A stretch of DNA of 17,847 bases from SVQP01 sp045660125 (lineage in GTDB: Bacteria > Bacillota > Clostridia > Oscillospirales > CAG-272), in NCBI GenBank assembly GCA_045660125.1, contig JAZRDG010000049.1, forward strand, positions 1 to 17,847, in the 5' to 3' direction. The first letter of the stretch is position 1. Each line of letters opens with the position of its first letter. Below the pieces are notes generated by a model that was given only the letters and a program-made list of their open reading frames with translations, searched no databases and was not told the origin of the DNA. Positions 1 through 6,901 of the stretch are shown piece after piece. A program made the translations under genes and the position numbers.

Positions 1-585
1 AGCCCAAGGCTTTTCAACCGAGGTGGGCTTGATGTCGGAAAGGGAAACCGGCTCCATCATCTGACCCATGGTACCGTCGGCAAGGATCATGGAGGTCATG
101 CGGTATTTGTCGGCAAGGTCAAAGCCCTTGACGGTCAGCTCAGCCATTTCCTGCACGGAAGAGGGAGCGAGCACGATCAGGTGGAAGTCACCGTGACCGC
201 AGGAACGGGTTGCCTGGAAGTAGTCGGACTGAGAGGGCTGAATGCCGCCAAGTCCGGGGCCACCGCGCTGAACGTTGACGATCAGCGCAGGCAGGTCTGC
301 ACCTGCAAGGTAGGAAATGCCCTCGCTCTTGAGCGAAATTCCGGGCGAGGACGAGGAGGTCATGACTCTCTTGCCTGCAGCGGATACGCCGTATACCATA
401 TTGATCGCCGCGATCTCACTCTCTGCCTGCAAGAAGCAGCCGCCGATCTTGGGCATCTTTTTTGCCATGTAAGCGGCAATCTCGGTCTGGGGGGTGATGG
501 GGTAGCCGAAATAATGACGGCAGCCTGCCATAATGGCAGCCTCGGCAATGGCTTCATTGCCTTTCATAAGTACCTTATCGGACAT
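1..585 (-). CDS. vorB: VorB-like subunit of 2-oxoacid:ferredoxin oxidoreductase, N-terminal 195 residues (partial)
   Basis: The frame is open from an ATG at 585 to the window edge, so the C-terminal part is missing (family members are roughly 350 residues). The product starts MSDKVLMKGNEAIAEAAI and contains the POR_N hallmarks GYPITPQTE, an AESE..AIN segment, SSSSPGISLKSEG and the glycine-rich stretch NVQRGGPGLGG. This is the alpha-like pyruvate/2-oxoacid:ferredoxin oxidoreductase domain that works with separate TPP-binding and gamma subunits, presumably encoded past the left edge. The enzyme interconverts a 2-oxoacid plus CoA with an acyl-CoA, CO2 and reduced ferredoxin. A strong AAGGAGG lies 7 nt before the ATG and overlaps the stop region of the ferredoxin gene 12 nt upstream, so the two are co-transcribed. 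The branched-chain (Vor) assignment rests on overall resemblance; a Kor or Ior paralogue remains possible. Confidence 0.85.
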   Translation of the reverse strand, partial: MSDKVLMKGNEAIAEAAIMAGCRHYFGYPITPQTEIAAYMAKKMPKIGGCFLQAESEIAAINMVYGVSAAGKRVMTSSSSPGISLKSEGISYLAGADLPALIVNVQRGGPGLGGIQPSQSDYFQATRSCGHGDFHLIVLAPSSVQEMAELTVKGFDLADKYRMTSMILADGTMGQMMEPVSLSDIKPTSVEKPWA

Positions 586-597
586 GATAGCTCCTCC

Positions 598-804
598 TTA
601 TCTTTCTACCGTGATCACGCAATCGGGGCAGATCAGGGCGCAATTGGCGCAGCCCACGCAAGCGGACTGGTCAGTGATCTCGGCAGGGCAATGGCCCTTG
701 GAGTTGATTTTGTCTTTGGCGATGTGCAAAAGCTTTTTGGGACAGTTTGCAACGCAAAGTCCGCAGCCCTTGCAGCGTTCGGCTTCAATGGTTAATTTAG
801 CCAT
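598..804 (-). CDS. Small 2x[4Fe-4S] ferredoxin subunit of the 2-oxoacid oxidoreductase (VorD/KorD-like)
   Basis: A 68-residue protein starting MAKLTIEAERCKGCGLCVAN. It carries two classical four-cysteine clusters: CKGCGLCVANCP near residues 11-22 and CVGCANCALICP near residues 49-60, enough for two [4Fe-4S] centres. Such delta-type ferredoxin subunits shuttle electrons between the oxidoreductase core and soluble ferredoxin. The start is set by GGAGG just upstream of the ATG at 804; the frame stays open further upstream to 945, but that extension runs into the preceding gene and lacks a ribosome site. It lies 23 nt after the ATPase gene and 12 nt before vorB, in the same direction. Length and motifs are normal for the family. 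Confidence 0.92.
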   Translation of the reverse strand: MAKLTIEAERCKGCGLCVANCPKKLLHIAKDKINSKGHCPAEITDQSACVGCANCALICPDCVITVER

Positions 805-827
805 GTGGGGGTCCTCCGTATGTAGAA

Positions 828-1490
828 TCAATAGTATTTTTTCTGTAGGGTAATGGGGAATGGATGGGGTACGCGATCTTGCAGCACGGGCGCAAGATTT
901 TGGGTAAACGCGGTCATGACCAAGGGGAGCCCGGCAAGCTCGCAAAGCTTTTGTACGTAGACTTCCGACTCAAGCACGGTCTGCGCGTCGGTAAATTCAC
1001 CCAGGTGCGAGTTGTTGGCAATGGCACTCACGGGCAGCTTGCAAGCCTGCTCGATCTCGCGCAAAACTTCAAGTGCGTCCTCGGGTGTGGGGGTCAGTGC
1101 GCGGTAGGCGTTTGCCACGAAGATCATTTCGTAGTCGTTTTCCTCTTTGATCATGGGCACGTATCTGCCCAGCGCCACCGCACCGCGGTCGTCGCCGCCC
1201 ACGTCCAGCACCGCAAAGCGGTCACGGTTCTCAAAAATGCCGTAAAACGAGGCGGGCATGGCGGGTGCGTCTAAGTTTGTGTTTGCGTAAGGGGAGGAGA
1301 GCGTTTCCACACCGAGCGCTTGCAGCTCGGCTTCGCTGTCCTTGGAGCGGAAATAGGGGTTGACGATATCCATATCTGCCAGCACCACGCGCTTACCCTG
1401 CCTGTGCAAATGCGCGGCGTAATTGACGGCAAGATTGGTTTTTCCGCTGCCGTAGTGTCCCACGAAAAGCGTAATGCGTTTGTTTTGCAT
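828..1490 (-). CDS. P-loop ATPase of ParA/MinD/CobQ type within the vor operon
   Basis: A 220-residue protein with an N-terminal Walker A motif GHYGSGKT (residues 11-18), then VVLADMDIVNPYFRS and VLDVGGDDRG, which resemble the switch regions of deviant-Walker SIMIBI ATPases. The N-terminal GSGKT replaces the KGGxGKT of true ParA proteins, so a partitioning role is not implied. The ATG at 1490 shares its A with the TGA stop of the preceding ligase gene (TGATG), indicating translational coupling; a GTG one codon upstream (1493) is the alternative start. Position between the acyl-CoA ligase and the ferredoxin/VorB genes suggests a role in maturation, metallocluster loading or control of the oxidoreductase. 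That is inference; no substrate is evident. Confidence 0.75.
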   Translation of the reverse strand: MQNKRITLFVGHYGSGKTNLAVNYAAHLHRQGKRVVLADMDIVNPYFRSKDSEAELQALGVETLSSPYANTNLDAPAMPASFYGIFENRDRFAVLDVGGDDRGAVALGRYVPMIKEENDYEMIFVANAYRALTPTPEDALEVLREIEQACKLPVSAIANNSHLGEFTDAQTVLESEVYVQKLCELAGLPLVMTAFTQNLAPVLQDRVPHPFPITLQKKYY

Positions 1491-3772
1491 CACAGCTTGT
1501 TACGAATGATCTTACCGCTGGTGGTTTTGGGCAGGCTTTCGCAGAAGACCACGATTCTGGGATATTTATAGGGTGCGGTACGCGACTTGACGTACTGCTG
1601 AATTTCTTTTTTGAGCTCCTCGGAGGGCTGCTTGCCGCCCGTGAGCACAATGCTTGCCTTGACAACCTGACCGGGGATCTCGTCAGGAGAAGCGCTGACG
1701 CCGCATTCCAGTACGTAGGGCAGCTCCATGATGACGCTCTCGATCTCGAACGGGCCGATACGGTAACCGGACGACTTGATCACGTCGTCTACGCGACCGA
1801 CGTACCAGTAGTAGCCGTCCTCGTCGCGCCACGCCACGTCACCGGTGTGGTAGTAGCCGTCATGCCAAACCTCTGCGGTCTTTTCGGGGGCGTTGTAGTA
1901 GCCCTGGAACAAGCCGTTGGGATGCTCGATATCGGTGCGGATGACGATCTCACCGCTTTCACCAACGCCCACGGGATTGCCGTCGGGGTCAACGATGCTG
2001 ACGTCGTAAAGCGGCACGGGCTTACCCATAGAGCCGATCTTGGGCGTCATGCCCGCAAGGTTACCGATCACAAGCGTGGTCTCGGACTGACCAAAGCCCT
2101 CCATGAGCTCCAGACCCGTCAGCTGCTTGAAGCGGTGATATACCTCGGGGTTGAGTGCCTCGCCCGCAATTGCCGCGTGCTTGACAGAGGAGAGATCGTA
2201 CTTGGTCAGATCCTGCTTGATCATCATGCGGTACATGGTGGGGGGAGCACAGAAGGTGGTGATATGATGCTTTGCAAACATGGGCAGAATGACCGATGCG
2301 TCAAAGCGGTCGAAGTCGTAAACAAAGGTTGCGCCCTCGCACAGCCATTGACCGTACATCTTACCCCACATTGCCTTTGCCCAACCGGTATCCGAAATGG
2401 TCAGGTGCAGACCCTCGGGGTCTACGCAATGCCAGTATTTCGCGGTATGGAAGTGACCCAGCGCGTACTTGTAGCTGTGCGCTGCGATCTTGGGGTAGCC
2501 GGTGGTGCCGGAGGTGAAGAACATCAGCATCAGATCATCGCCGCCGGGCGAGTTTTCGTCGCGCTCCCATTTGCCGCTGAACAGCGAGTATTCTGCGTCA
2601 AAGTCGCGCCAGCCCTCTCTCTTGCCGCCGATCAGAATCTTGGCGGTCAGCGTGGGGCAGCCCTGCTCGGCAAGCTCAACCTGACGGGCAACGTCACCGT
2701 CTGCGGTGCAGATGATAGCGCTGATGCCTGCCGCACCAAAGCGGTAGGAAAGGTCGTGCTCCTGCAGCTGATTGGAGGCGGGAATGGCTACTGCGCCGAT
2801 CTTGTGCAGTGCCAGCATCGAGAACCAGAACTGATAGTGACGCTTACAGATCAGCATCACGCGGTCGCCTCTCTTGATGCCAAGCGACTTGAAGTAGTTG
2901 GCACACTGGGAGGAGGCGCGCTTGATATCGCCAAAGCTGAAGCGGCGCTCTGTCATGTCGCCTGCGATGTGCAGCATGGCAAGCTTATCGGGCTTTTCGC
3001 GGCCCAGCGTGTCTATGATATCGTATGCAAAGTTAAAGTGATCGGTATTCTTAAAGGACAGCGATTCCAGCACACCCTGCGTGCTTTCCTTGACGTCCAC
3101 GAAGTTCTGCCATACGCGCTTCTGATCGTCGCGCACCGCAATCGTGGGTGCTGCGCCCGTCTCAACCGCCTTGATCTGCTCGGCAGCATCGGGGTCAAGC
3201 ACGATGGCGTAGAAGGTACAGTCCTTGCCGCCCACGGCAACCATACCGTGCGGAATGGACGAGTCGTAATAAATGGTGTCGCCCGCGCTCAGAATCTCCA
3301 CGTGCTCACCGATCTGCACCTTGAGTCGTCCGTCAATGACGATATCGCACTCCTGACCCTGGTGGCTGGTGACCGCGATGGGTGCGTTCTCAGCCTCTGC
3401 GCTGTAGGTGGCGCGTACGAACAGGGGCTCTGCAATTCTGCTCTTGAAGGTGTACGCCATGTTGTAGTAGTTCATGCCGTGCGCCTGCTCGATCTTCTGA
3501 CCCGCACCGCGGCGTGTCAGGGTATAGGTCTGCAGTCTGGGGGCAGAACCCTCAATGATCTCGGTCACGTCCACGCGCAAGGCTTGTGCGCAGCGGTAGA
3601 TAAAGGGGAAGTTGAGGTGGGGTTTGGCTGCCTCGCAATCCAGATATTCCTCGGTGCTTACACCTGCAGCGTTTGCCATGTAGGCAACGCTCAGACCCTC
3701 GATCTCACGCAGCTCGCGGATACGCGCCGCCATTTCGACGATCTTTTGTTCAAGTCCCGTTAAATTGCTCAT
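1490..3772 (-). CDS. XRE HTH-cupin-acyl-CoA ligase fusion, copy 1
   Basis: A 760-residue, three-part protein. Residues ~14-75 form an XRE-like helix-turn-helix (RIRELREIEGLSVAYMA..., ending DVTEIIEG). Residues ~125-195 form a cupin with SHQGQE and the second motif SSIPHG. Residues ~245-760 are an AMP-forming ligase with the A3 loop FFTSGTTGYPK (418-428), EGFGQSETT (558-566), YHTGD (641-645), GRVDDVIKSSGYRIGP (659-674) and the terminal PKTTSGKIIR with catalytic Lys754. The ligase core resembles medium-chain or branched-chain acyl-CoA synthetases (acid + ATP + CoA to acyl-CoA + AMP + PPi). AAAAAAGGAGAG precedes the ATG. A T-box leader lies directly upstream and the ATPase, ferredoxin and vorB genes directly downstream, so its CoA ester is the likely VorB-complex substrate. 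The HTH recognition region is acidic, so DNA binding is doubtful. Confidence 0.9.
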   Translation of the reverse strand: MSNLTGLEQKIVEMAARIRELREIEGLSVAYMANAAGVSTEEYLDCEAAKPHLNFPFIYRCAQALRVDVTEIIEGSAPRLQTYTLTRRGAGQKIEQAHGMNYYNMAYTFKSRIAEPLFVRATYSAEAENAPIAVTSHQGQECDIVIDGRLKVQIGEHVEILSAGDTIYYDSSIPHGMVAVGGKDCTFYAIVLDPDAAEQIKAVETGAAPTIAVRDDQKRVWQNFVDVKESTQGVLESLSFKNTDHFNFAYDIIDTLGREKPDKLAMLHIAGDMTERRFSFGDIKRASSQCANYFKSLGIKRGDRVMLICKRHYQFWFSMLALHKIGAVAIPASNQLQEHDLSYRFGAAGISAIICTADGDVARQVELAEQGCPTLTAKILIGGKREGWRDFDAEYSLFSGKWERDENSPGGDDLMLMFFTSGTTGYPKIAAHSYKYALGHFHTAKYWHCVDPEGLHLTISDTGWAKAMWGKMYGQWLCEGATFVYDFDRFDASVILPMFAKHHITTFCAPPTMYRMMIKQDLTKYDLSSVKHAAIAGEALNPEVYHRFKQLTGLELMEGFGQSETTLVIGNLAGMTPKIGSMGKPVPLYDVSIVDPDGNPVGVGESGEIVIRTDIEHPNGLFQGYYNAPEKTAEVWHDGYYHTGDVAWRDEDGYYWYVGRVDDVIKSSGYRIGPFEIESVIMELPYVLECGVSASPDEIPGQVVKASIVLTGGKQPSEELKKEIQQYVKSRTAPYKYPRIVVFCESLPKTTSGKIIRNKL

Positions 3773-3809
3773 GGTAGTTGTCTCTCCTTTTTTGGTTGGG
3801 TACGTTCGG

Positions 3810-3847
3810 AAAAAAGCGTGCCCGTCTCAAGCTGACTTGAGACGGGC
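3810..3847 (-). terminator. Intrinsic terminator of T-box leader 1
   Basis: On the minus strand a 12-bp perfect stem (GCCCGTCTCAAG paired with CTTGAGACGGGC) with a TCAG loop is followed closely by six T residues. It sits just after the T-box core and 37 nt before the ligase start codon, the normal place for the termination side of a T-box switch. Confidence 0.9.
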
Positions 3848-4107
3848 ATGGTTACAAATGTCCGCGGTACCACTCAAATTGCGCAAAAGCGCCACTTTAC
3901 GGATGATTCGCAGTGTGATCATCCACGCCTTAACGCGGCTGCACGGAGGGGTCTACTTGCTGTGTCGGAAGCAAATCCGACGTGCGCTTTCTGCCCTCGG
4001 CTCAGAAACCAGATCGCACGGTTTTCACTGTCGGCTCGCACCGTCCGCCAACTCTCTGCAAATGAAAGTTCCTTGCGAATTTTTCGTCATCGCCTTTTAA
4101 GAAATTA
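3810..4107 (-). promoter_or_regulatory. T-box riboswitch leader 1 (candidate Leu specifier CTG)
   Basis: The minus strand carries the conserved T-box antiterminator sequence AATTTGAGTGGTACCGCG at 3880-3863. Its UGGU bulge (3872-3869) would pair with a tRNA ending ACCA. Stem I shows the expected parts: a kink-turn pair (GATGA at the 5' side, CTGAGCC at the 3' side), an AGAGAG bulge and a GGCGGACGGTGCGAGCC distal stem-loop. In the specifier loop, CTG (4012-4010) is followed by one purine and the 4-bp lower stem GAAA/TTTC. This placement matches ATC in leader 2. An overlapping ATC (4014-4012) is the alternative. The codon call is tentative; the T-box call is firm. Confidence 0.9.
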
Positions 4108-4113
4108 CCTATT

Positions 4114-4142
4114 ATTATATCATAATAGGGGTTTTGTGTCAA
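4114..4142 (-). promoter_or_regulatory. Consensus sigma-A promoter for T-box leader 1
   Basis: On the minus strand TTGACA (4142-4137) is separated by exactly 17 nt from TATAAT (4119-4114). Both boxes match the consensus perfectly, so control must come mainly from the T-box downstream. Transcription should start near 4107. Confidence 0.92.
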
Positions 4143-4149
4143 GGGGTTC

Positions 4150-4177
4150 TTGCAAGTTTCGTTTGTGAAACTTGCAA
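4150..4177. repeat. 11-bp inverted repeat between ligase copy 2 and promoter 1
   Basis: TTGCAAGTTTC and GAAACTTGCAA form a perfect 11-bp stem with a 6-nt loop. It lies between the stop of ligase copy 2 (4194) and the -35 box of promoter 1 (4142). No T run follows on either strand, so it may be a weak terminator, an RNA 3'-end stabiliser or an operator-like site. Confidence 0.7.
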
Positions 4178-4193
4178 AAATCTCCCGTAAAAA

Positions 4194-6461
4194 TCAAAGC
4201 TTATTTCGTATAATTTTACCGCTGATGGTCTTAGGCAATTCGTCCTTGAATACCACGATTCTGGGGTATTTGTAGGGGGCTGTACGCGTCTTGACGTAGT
4301 CCTGAATTTCCTTCTTGAGCTCTTCCGAGGCAACGGTGCCCTTGGTCAGTACAACGCTTGCCTTGACCACCTGACCGCGGATCTCGTCGGGTGCTGCGCT
4401 GACGCCGCATTCCAGCACGTAGGGCAGCTCCATGATCACGCTTTCGATCTCGAACGGACCGATGCGGTAGCCCGAGGACTTGATCACGTCGTCTACGCGA
4501 CCGACGTACCAGTAATAGCCGTCCTCATCGCGCCACGCCACGTCGCCCGTGTGGTAGTAGCCGTCGTGCCATACCTCCTCGGTCTTTTCGGGGGCTTGAT
4601 AGTAGCCGTTGAACAGACCGCAGGGAACAGCCTGGGAGGTGCGGATACAGATCTCGCCGTTCTCACCCGTGCCAACCTCGTTTCCGTCTGCGTCAAGCAG
4701 CAGAATGTCGTAAAGCGGTACGGGCTTGCCCATCGAACCCAGCTTGTGCGGGTCGCCGCGGAAGTTGCAGATCGCAAGCGTGGTCTCGGTCTGACCAAAG
4801 CCCTCCATGAGCTTAAGACCCGTAATGCGCTCGAACTGGCGGAATACCTCGGGGTTGAGTGCCTCGCCCGCAATGGTCGCGTTCTCAATGCTGGACAGAT
4901 CGTACTTGGTCAAGTCCTGCTTGATCATCATGCGGTACATGGTGGGAGGAGCACAGAAGGTGGTGATGTTGTATTTTGCAAACATGGGAAGCAGGTCGGC
5001 AGCGTCAAAGCGGTCAAAGTCGTATACGAATACGGCAGCCTCGCACAGCCACTGACCGTACAGCTTGCCCCAAAGGCTCTTGCCCCAGCCCGTTTCGGAA
5101 ATGGTGAAATGCAAGCCGTCGGGGTTCACGCCGTGCCAGTATTTTGCGGTAATGTAGTGACCCAGGGGGTACTTGAAGTTGTGCTCGGCGATCTTGGGAT
5201 AGCCCGTCGTGCCCGAGGTAAAGAACATCAGCATGGGATCGCTGCCCGGGGGCGCGTCGGCGGTACGGGGGTACTTGCCCGTGTACAGCGCGTATTCGTT
5301 GTCAAAGTCGTGCCAGCCCTCGCGCTTGCCGCCAACCATGATCTTGGTGGTCAGCGTGGGGGATTCGGCAGCTGCCAGATCGACCTGATGCGAAACGTCG
5401 CCGTCCGCGGTGCAGATGATGGCGCTGACGCCTGCAGCTTGGAAGCGGTAAGTGAAATCGTGCTCCTGCAGCTGATTGGTGGCGGGAATGGCTACCGCGC
5501 CCAGCTTGTGCAAGCCGAGAATGGCGAACCAGAACTGATAGTGACGCTTGAGCACCAGCATGACGCGGTCGCCTCGCTTGATGCCAAGGGATTTGAAGTA
5601 GTTGGCGCACTGAGAGGAGGCACGCTTGACGTCCTTGAAGGTAAAGCGGCGCTCGTTCTTGTATTTGTCAAGATGCAGGAATGCCAGCTTGTCGGGGTGC
5701 TCGTCTGCAATCGCGTCCACAATGTCAAAGGCAAAGTTAAAGCTTTCCTCGCCCTCAAAGGTGATCTTGGCGGGCGTGCCGTTGGCGTTCTCGACCACGT
5801 GAATGAACTTTTCGCAAAGCAGCTTGCCAAGCTTTGTGCCGGGGCGCAGCGTCTGAGCCACGGTGGTCTCGTCAAGACGCTCACCGGGCAGAACGACCGC
5901 GCAGAAGGTACAGGGCTTGCCGCCTACTGCGATCATACCGTGGGGGGTGGAGGAGTTATAGTAAATGCAGTCGCCCTCGTGCAGAATTTCGATGTGATCG
6001 CCAACCTGCACCTTGAGCGCGCCCTCGATGATGTAGTCAAATTCCTGACCCGAGTGGCTGGAGAGATGAATGGGCTTGTTCTGCAGCTCCTCGGAGTATT
6101 CGTACTTTACCCAGTTGGGCTCTGCGATCTTTTGTGCGAACAGGGGAGCGAGGTTACGGATCTCAATGCCGTCGTCCTCAACCGTGATCTGACCCTCGCC
6201 GCGGCGTGTAACGGTATAAGATGAAAGGTGCGCACTGCGACCCTCCATCAGCTCGGTCAGCTCAATGCCAAAGCACTTGGAGCACTTATGTAAAAACGTA
6301 AAAGGAAAATCCTCCGAGCCCGACTCATAAGCCAGATATTGCGCATGCGTGACCTCGGTCATGCTTGCCATTTTCTCGGTCGAATAGCCCATGATCTCGC
6401 GCATGCCGCGGATACGGCTGGCGATGTCCAGCAGGGTCGTGTTCACTTGCTTTTGTTCCAT
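4194..6461 (-). CDS. XRE HTH-cupin-acyl-CoA ligase fusion, copy 2
   Basis: A 755-residue paralogue of the ligase encoded at 1490-3772, with the same order of domains: HTH-like segment (residues ~14-73), cupin with SHSGQE (135-140) and SSTPHG (170-175), then an AMP-forming ligase. Ligase motifs are FFTSGTTGYPK (413-423), EGFGQTETT (553-561), YHTGD (636-640) and PKTISGKIIR with catalytic Lys749. The stretch from the WHDGYYHTGD region to ECGVSA is identical to copy 1, while the HTH part has diverged strongly. Predicted reaction is ATP-dependent activation of a carboxylic acid to its CoA ester. It has its own promoter and T-box leader; AAAGGAG precedes the ATG. It is followed by the promoter of copy 1, so read-through into that operon is possible. 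Different specifiers in the two leaders suggest different acid substrates (inference). Confidence 0.9.
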   Translation of the reverse strand: MEQKQVNTTLLDIASRIRGMREIMGYSTEKMASMTEVTHAQYLAYESGSEDFPFTFLHKCSKCFGIELTELMEGRSAHLSSYTVTRRGEGQITVEDDGIEIRNLAPLFAQKIAEPNWVKYEYSEELQNKPIHLSSHSGQEFDYIIEGALKVQVGDHIEILHEGDCIYYNSSTPHGMIAVGGKPCTFCAVVLPGERLDETTVAQTLRPGTKLGKLLCEKFIHVVENANGTPAKITFEGEESFNFAFDIVDAIADEHPDKLAFLHLDKYKNERRFTFKDVKRASSQCANYFKSLGIKRGDRVMLVLKRHYQFWFAILGLHKLGAVAIPATNQLQEHDFTYRFQAAGVSAIICTADGDVSHQVDLAAAESPTLTTKIMVGGKREGWHDFDNEYALYTGKYPRTADAPPGSDPMLMFFTSGTTGYPKIAEHNFKYPLGHYITAKYWHGVNPDGLHFTISETGWGKSLWGKLYGQWLCEAAVFVYDFDRFDAADLLPMFAKYNITTFCAPPTMYRMMIKQDLTKYDLSSIENATIAGEALNPEVFRQFERITGLKLMEGFGQTETTLAICNFRGDPHKLGSMGKPVPLYDILLLDADGNEVGTGENGEICIRTSQAVPCGLFNGYYQAPEKTEEVWHDGYYHTGDVAWRDEDGYYWYVGRVDDVIKSSGYRIGPFEIESVIMELPYVLECGVSAAPDEIRGQVVKASVVLTKGTVASEELKKEIQDYVKTRTAPYKYPRIVVFKDELPKTISGKIIRNKL

Positions 6462-6483
6462 TGTCTATTTTCTCCTTTCGGAC

Positions 6484-6522
6484 AAAAAATACAGTCCGCC
6501 TCAAAATCACTTTGAGGCGGAC
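6484..6522 (-). terminator. Intrinsic terminator of T-box leader 2
   Basis: On the minus strand GTCCGCCTCAAA pairs with TTTGAGGCGGAC around a 5-nt loop and is followed by TGTA and six T residues. It lies 22 nt before the ligase copy 2 start and after the T-box core. Confidence 0.9.
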
Positions 6523-6749
6523 ATAAAAATGTTCGCGGTACCACTCAAATTACACCGTAAGGTGTCACTCAGCGGGGCACTTGACCCCCGTACGCACTAA
6601 CGCGGCGTCGTGTCGTGCCGTCCTACGTATCGAACGACCGGCTCGAAAGTGATGGGGAGCATGGAAACTGTCGCTGCGGCTCTCACCAAACGCCGCTTCT
6701 CTGTGCCGACCGACTTCCGTCCCGTCTTTGTCATAGCCTTTGAAAATTT
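6484..6749 (-). promoter_or_regulatory. T-box riboswitch leader 2 (candidate Ile specifier ATC)
   Basis: The minus strand has the same antiterminator core, AATTTGAGTGGTACCGCG, at 6551-6534. Stem I has a kink-turn pair (GGCTATGA and CGAGCC), an AGAGA bulge and a GCGGC/GCCGC distal stem with a TTTGGTGAGA loop. In the specifier loop, ATC (6653-6651) is followed by A and the 4-bp lower stem AAAG/CTTT, the usual arrangement. The UGGU bulge fits a discriminator A, as in tRNA-Ile. The specifier is inferred by hand folding and should be tested by covariance modelling. Confidence 0.9.
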
Positions 6750-6755
6750 GGCATC

Positions 6756-6784
6756 ATTATATCAAATGCACACTCCCTTGTCAA
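6756..6784 (-). promoter_or_regulatory. Consensus sigma-A promoter for T-box leader 2
   Basis: Minus-strand TTGACA (6784-6779), a 17-nt spacer and TATAAT (6761-6756), both perfect. Expected start of transcription is near 6749. This copies the arrangement at 4114-4142 although the spacers differ. Confidence 0.92.
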
Positions 6785-6788
6785 GCCC

Positions 6789-6810
6789 TTTTGACAAAAA
6801 AATGTCAAAA
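6789..6810. repeat. 8-bp palindrome with convergent TTGACA arms
   Basis: TTTTGACA and TGTCAAAA flank six A residues, just upstream of the leader 2 promoter and downstream of the hprK terminator. It could be a regulator site or a weak hairpin; nothing in the sequence decides which. Confidence 0.5.
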
Positions 6811-6826
6811 CCCCTCAATAAAAAGC

Positions 6827-6854
6827 AAAATCCGCTCGTCCCCGAGCGGATTTT
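6827..6854 (-). terminator. Terminator downstream of hprK
   Basis: AAAATCCGCTCG pairs with CGAGCGGATTTT around a 4-nt loop. On the minus strand it is followed by GCTTTTTATT. It lies 48 nt past the hprK stop and would isolate hprK from T-box leader 2. The flanking A/T runs make it potentially bidirectional. Confidence 0.85.
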
Positions 6855-6901
6855 TACCTTCACGTGTCGCAAGCGACACATATCACTTGCGCGCAGCGCA
6901 T

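Noticed and set aside
181..795. A plus-strand open frame opposite vorB and the ferredoxin gene
   Set aside because: The opposite strand encodes clear POR_N and [4Fe-4S] motifs; this frame is a shadow.
1847..3763. A 638-codon open frame on the plus strand opposite ligase copy 1
   Set aside because: It mirrors the GC-rich codons of a gene with full motif support on the other strand; no ribosome site and no recognisable domain.
4009..4011. TGG (Trp) as the specifier of leader 1
   Set aside because: Bacterial tRNA-Trp normally has discriminator G, which needs UGGC in the antiterminator bulge; the sequence has UGGU.
4551..6224. A 557-codon open frame on the plus strand opposite ligase copy 2
   Set aside because: Antisense shadow of the same kind as that opposite copy 1; the two resemble each other only because the real genes are paralogues.
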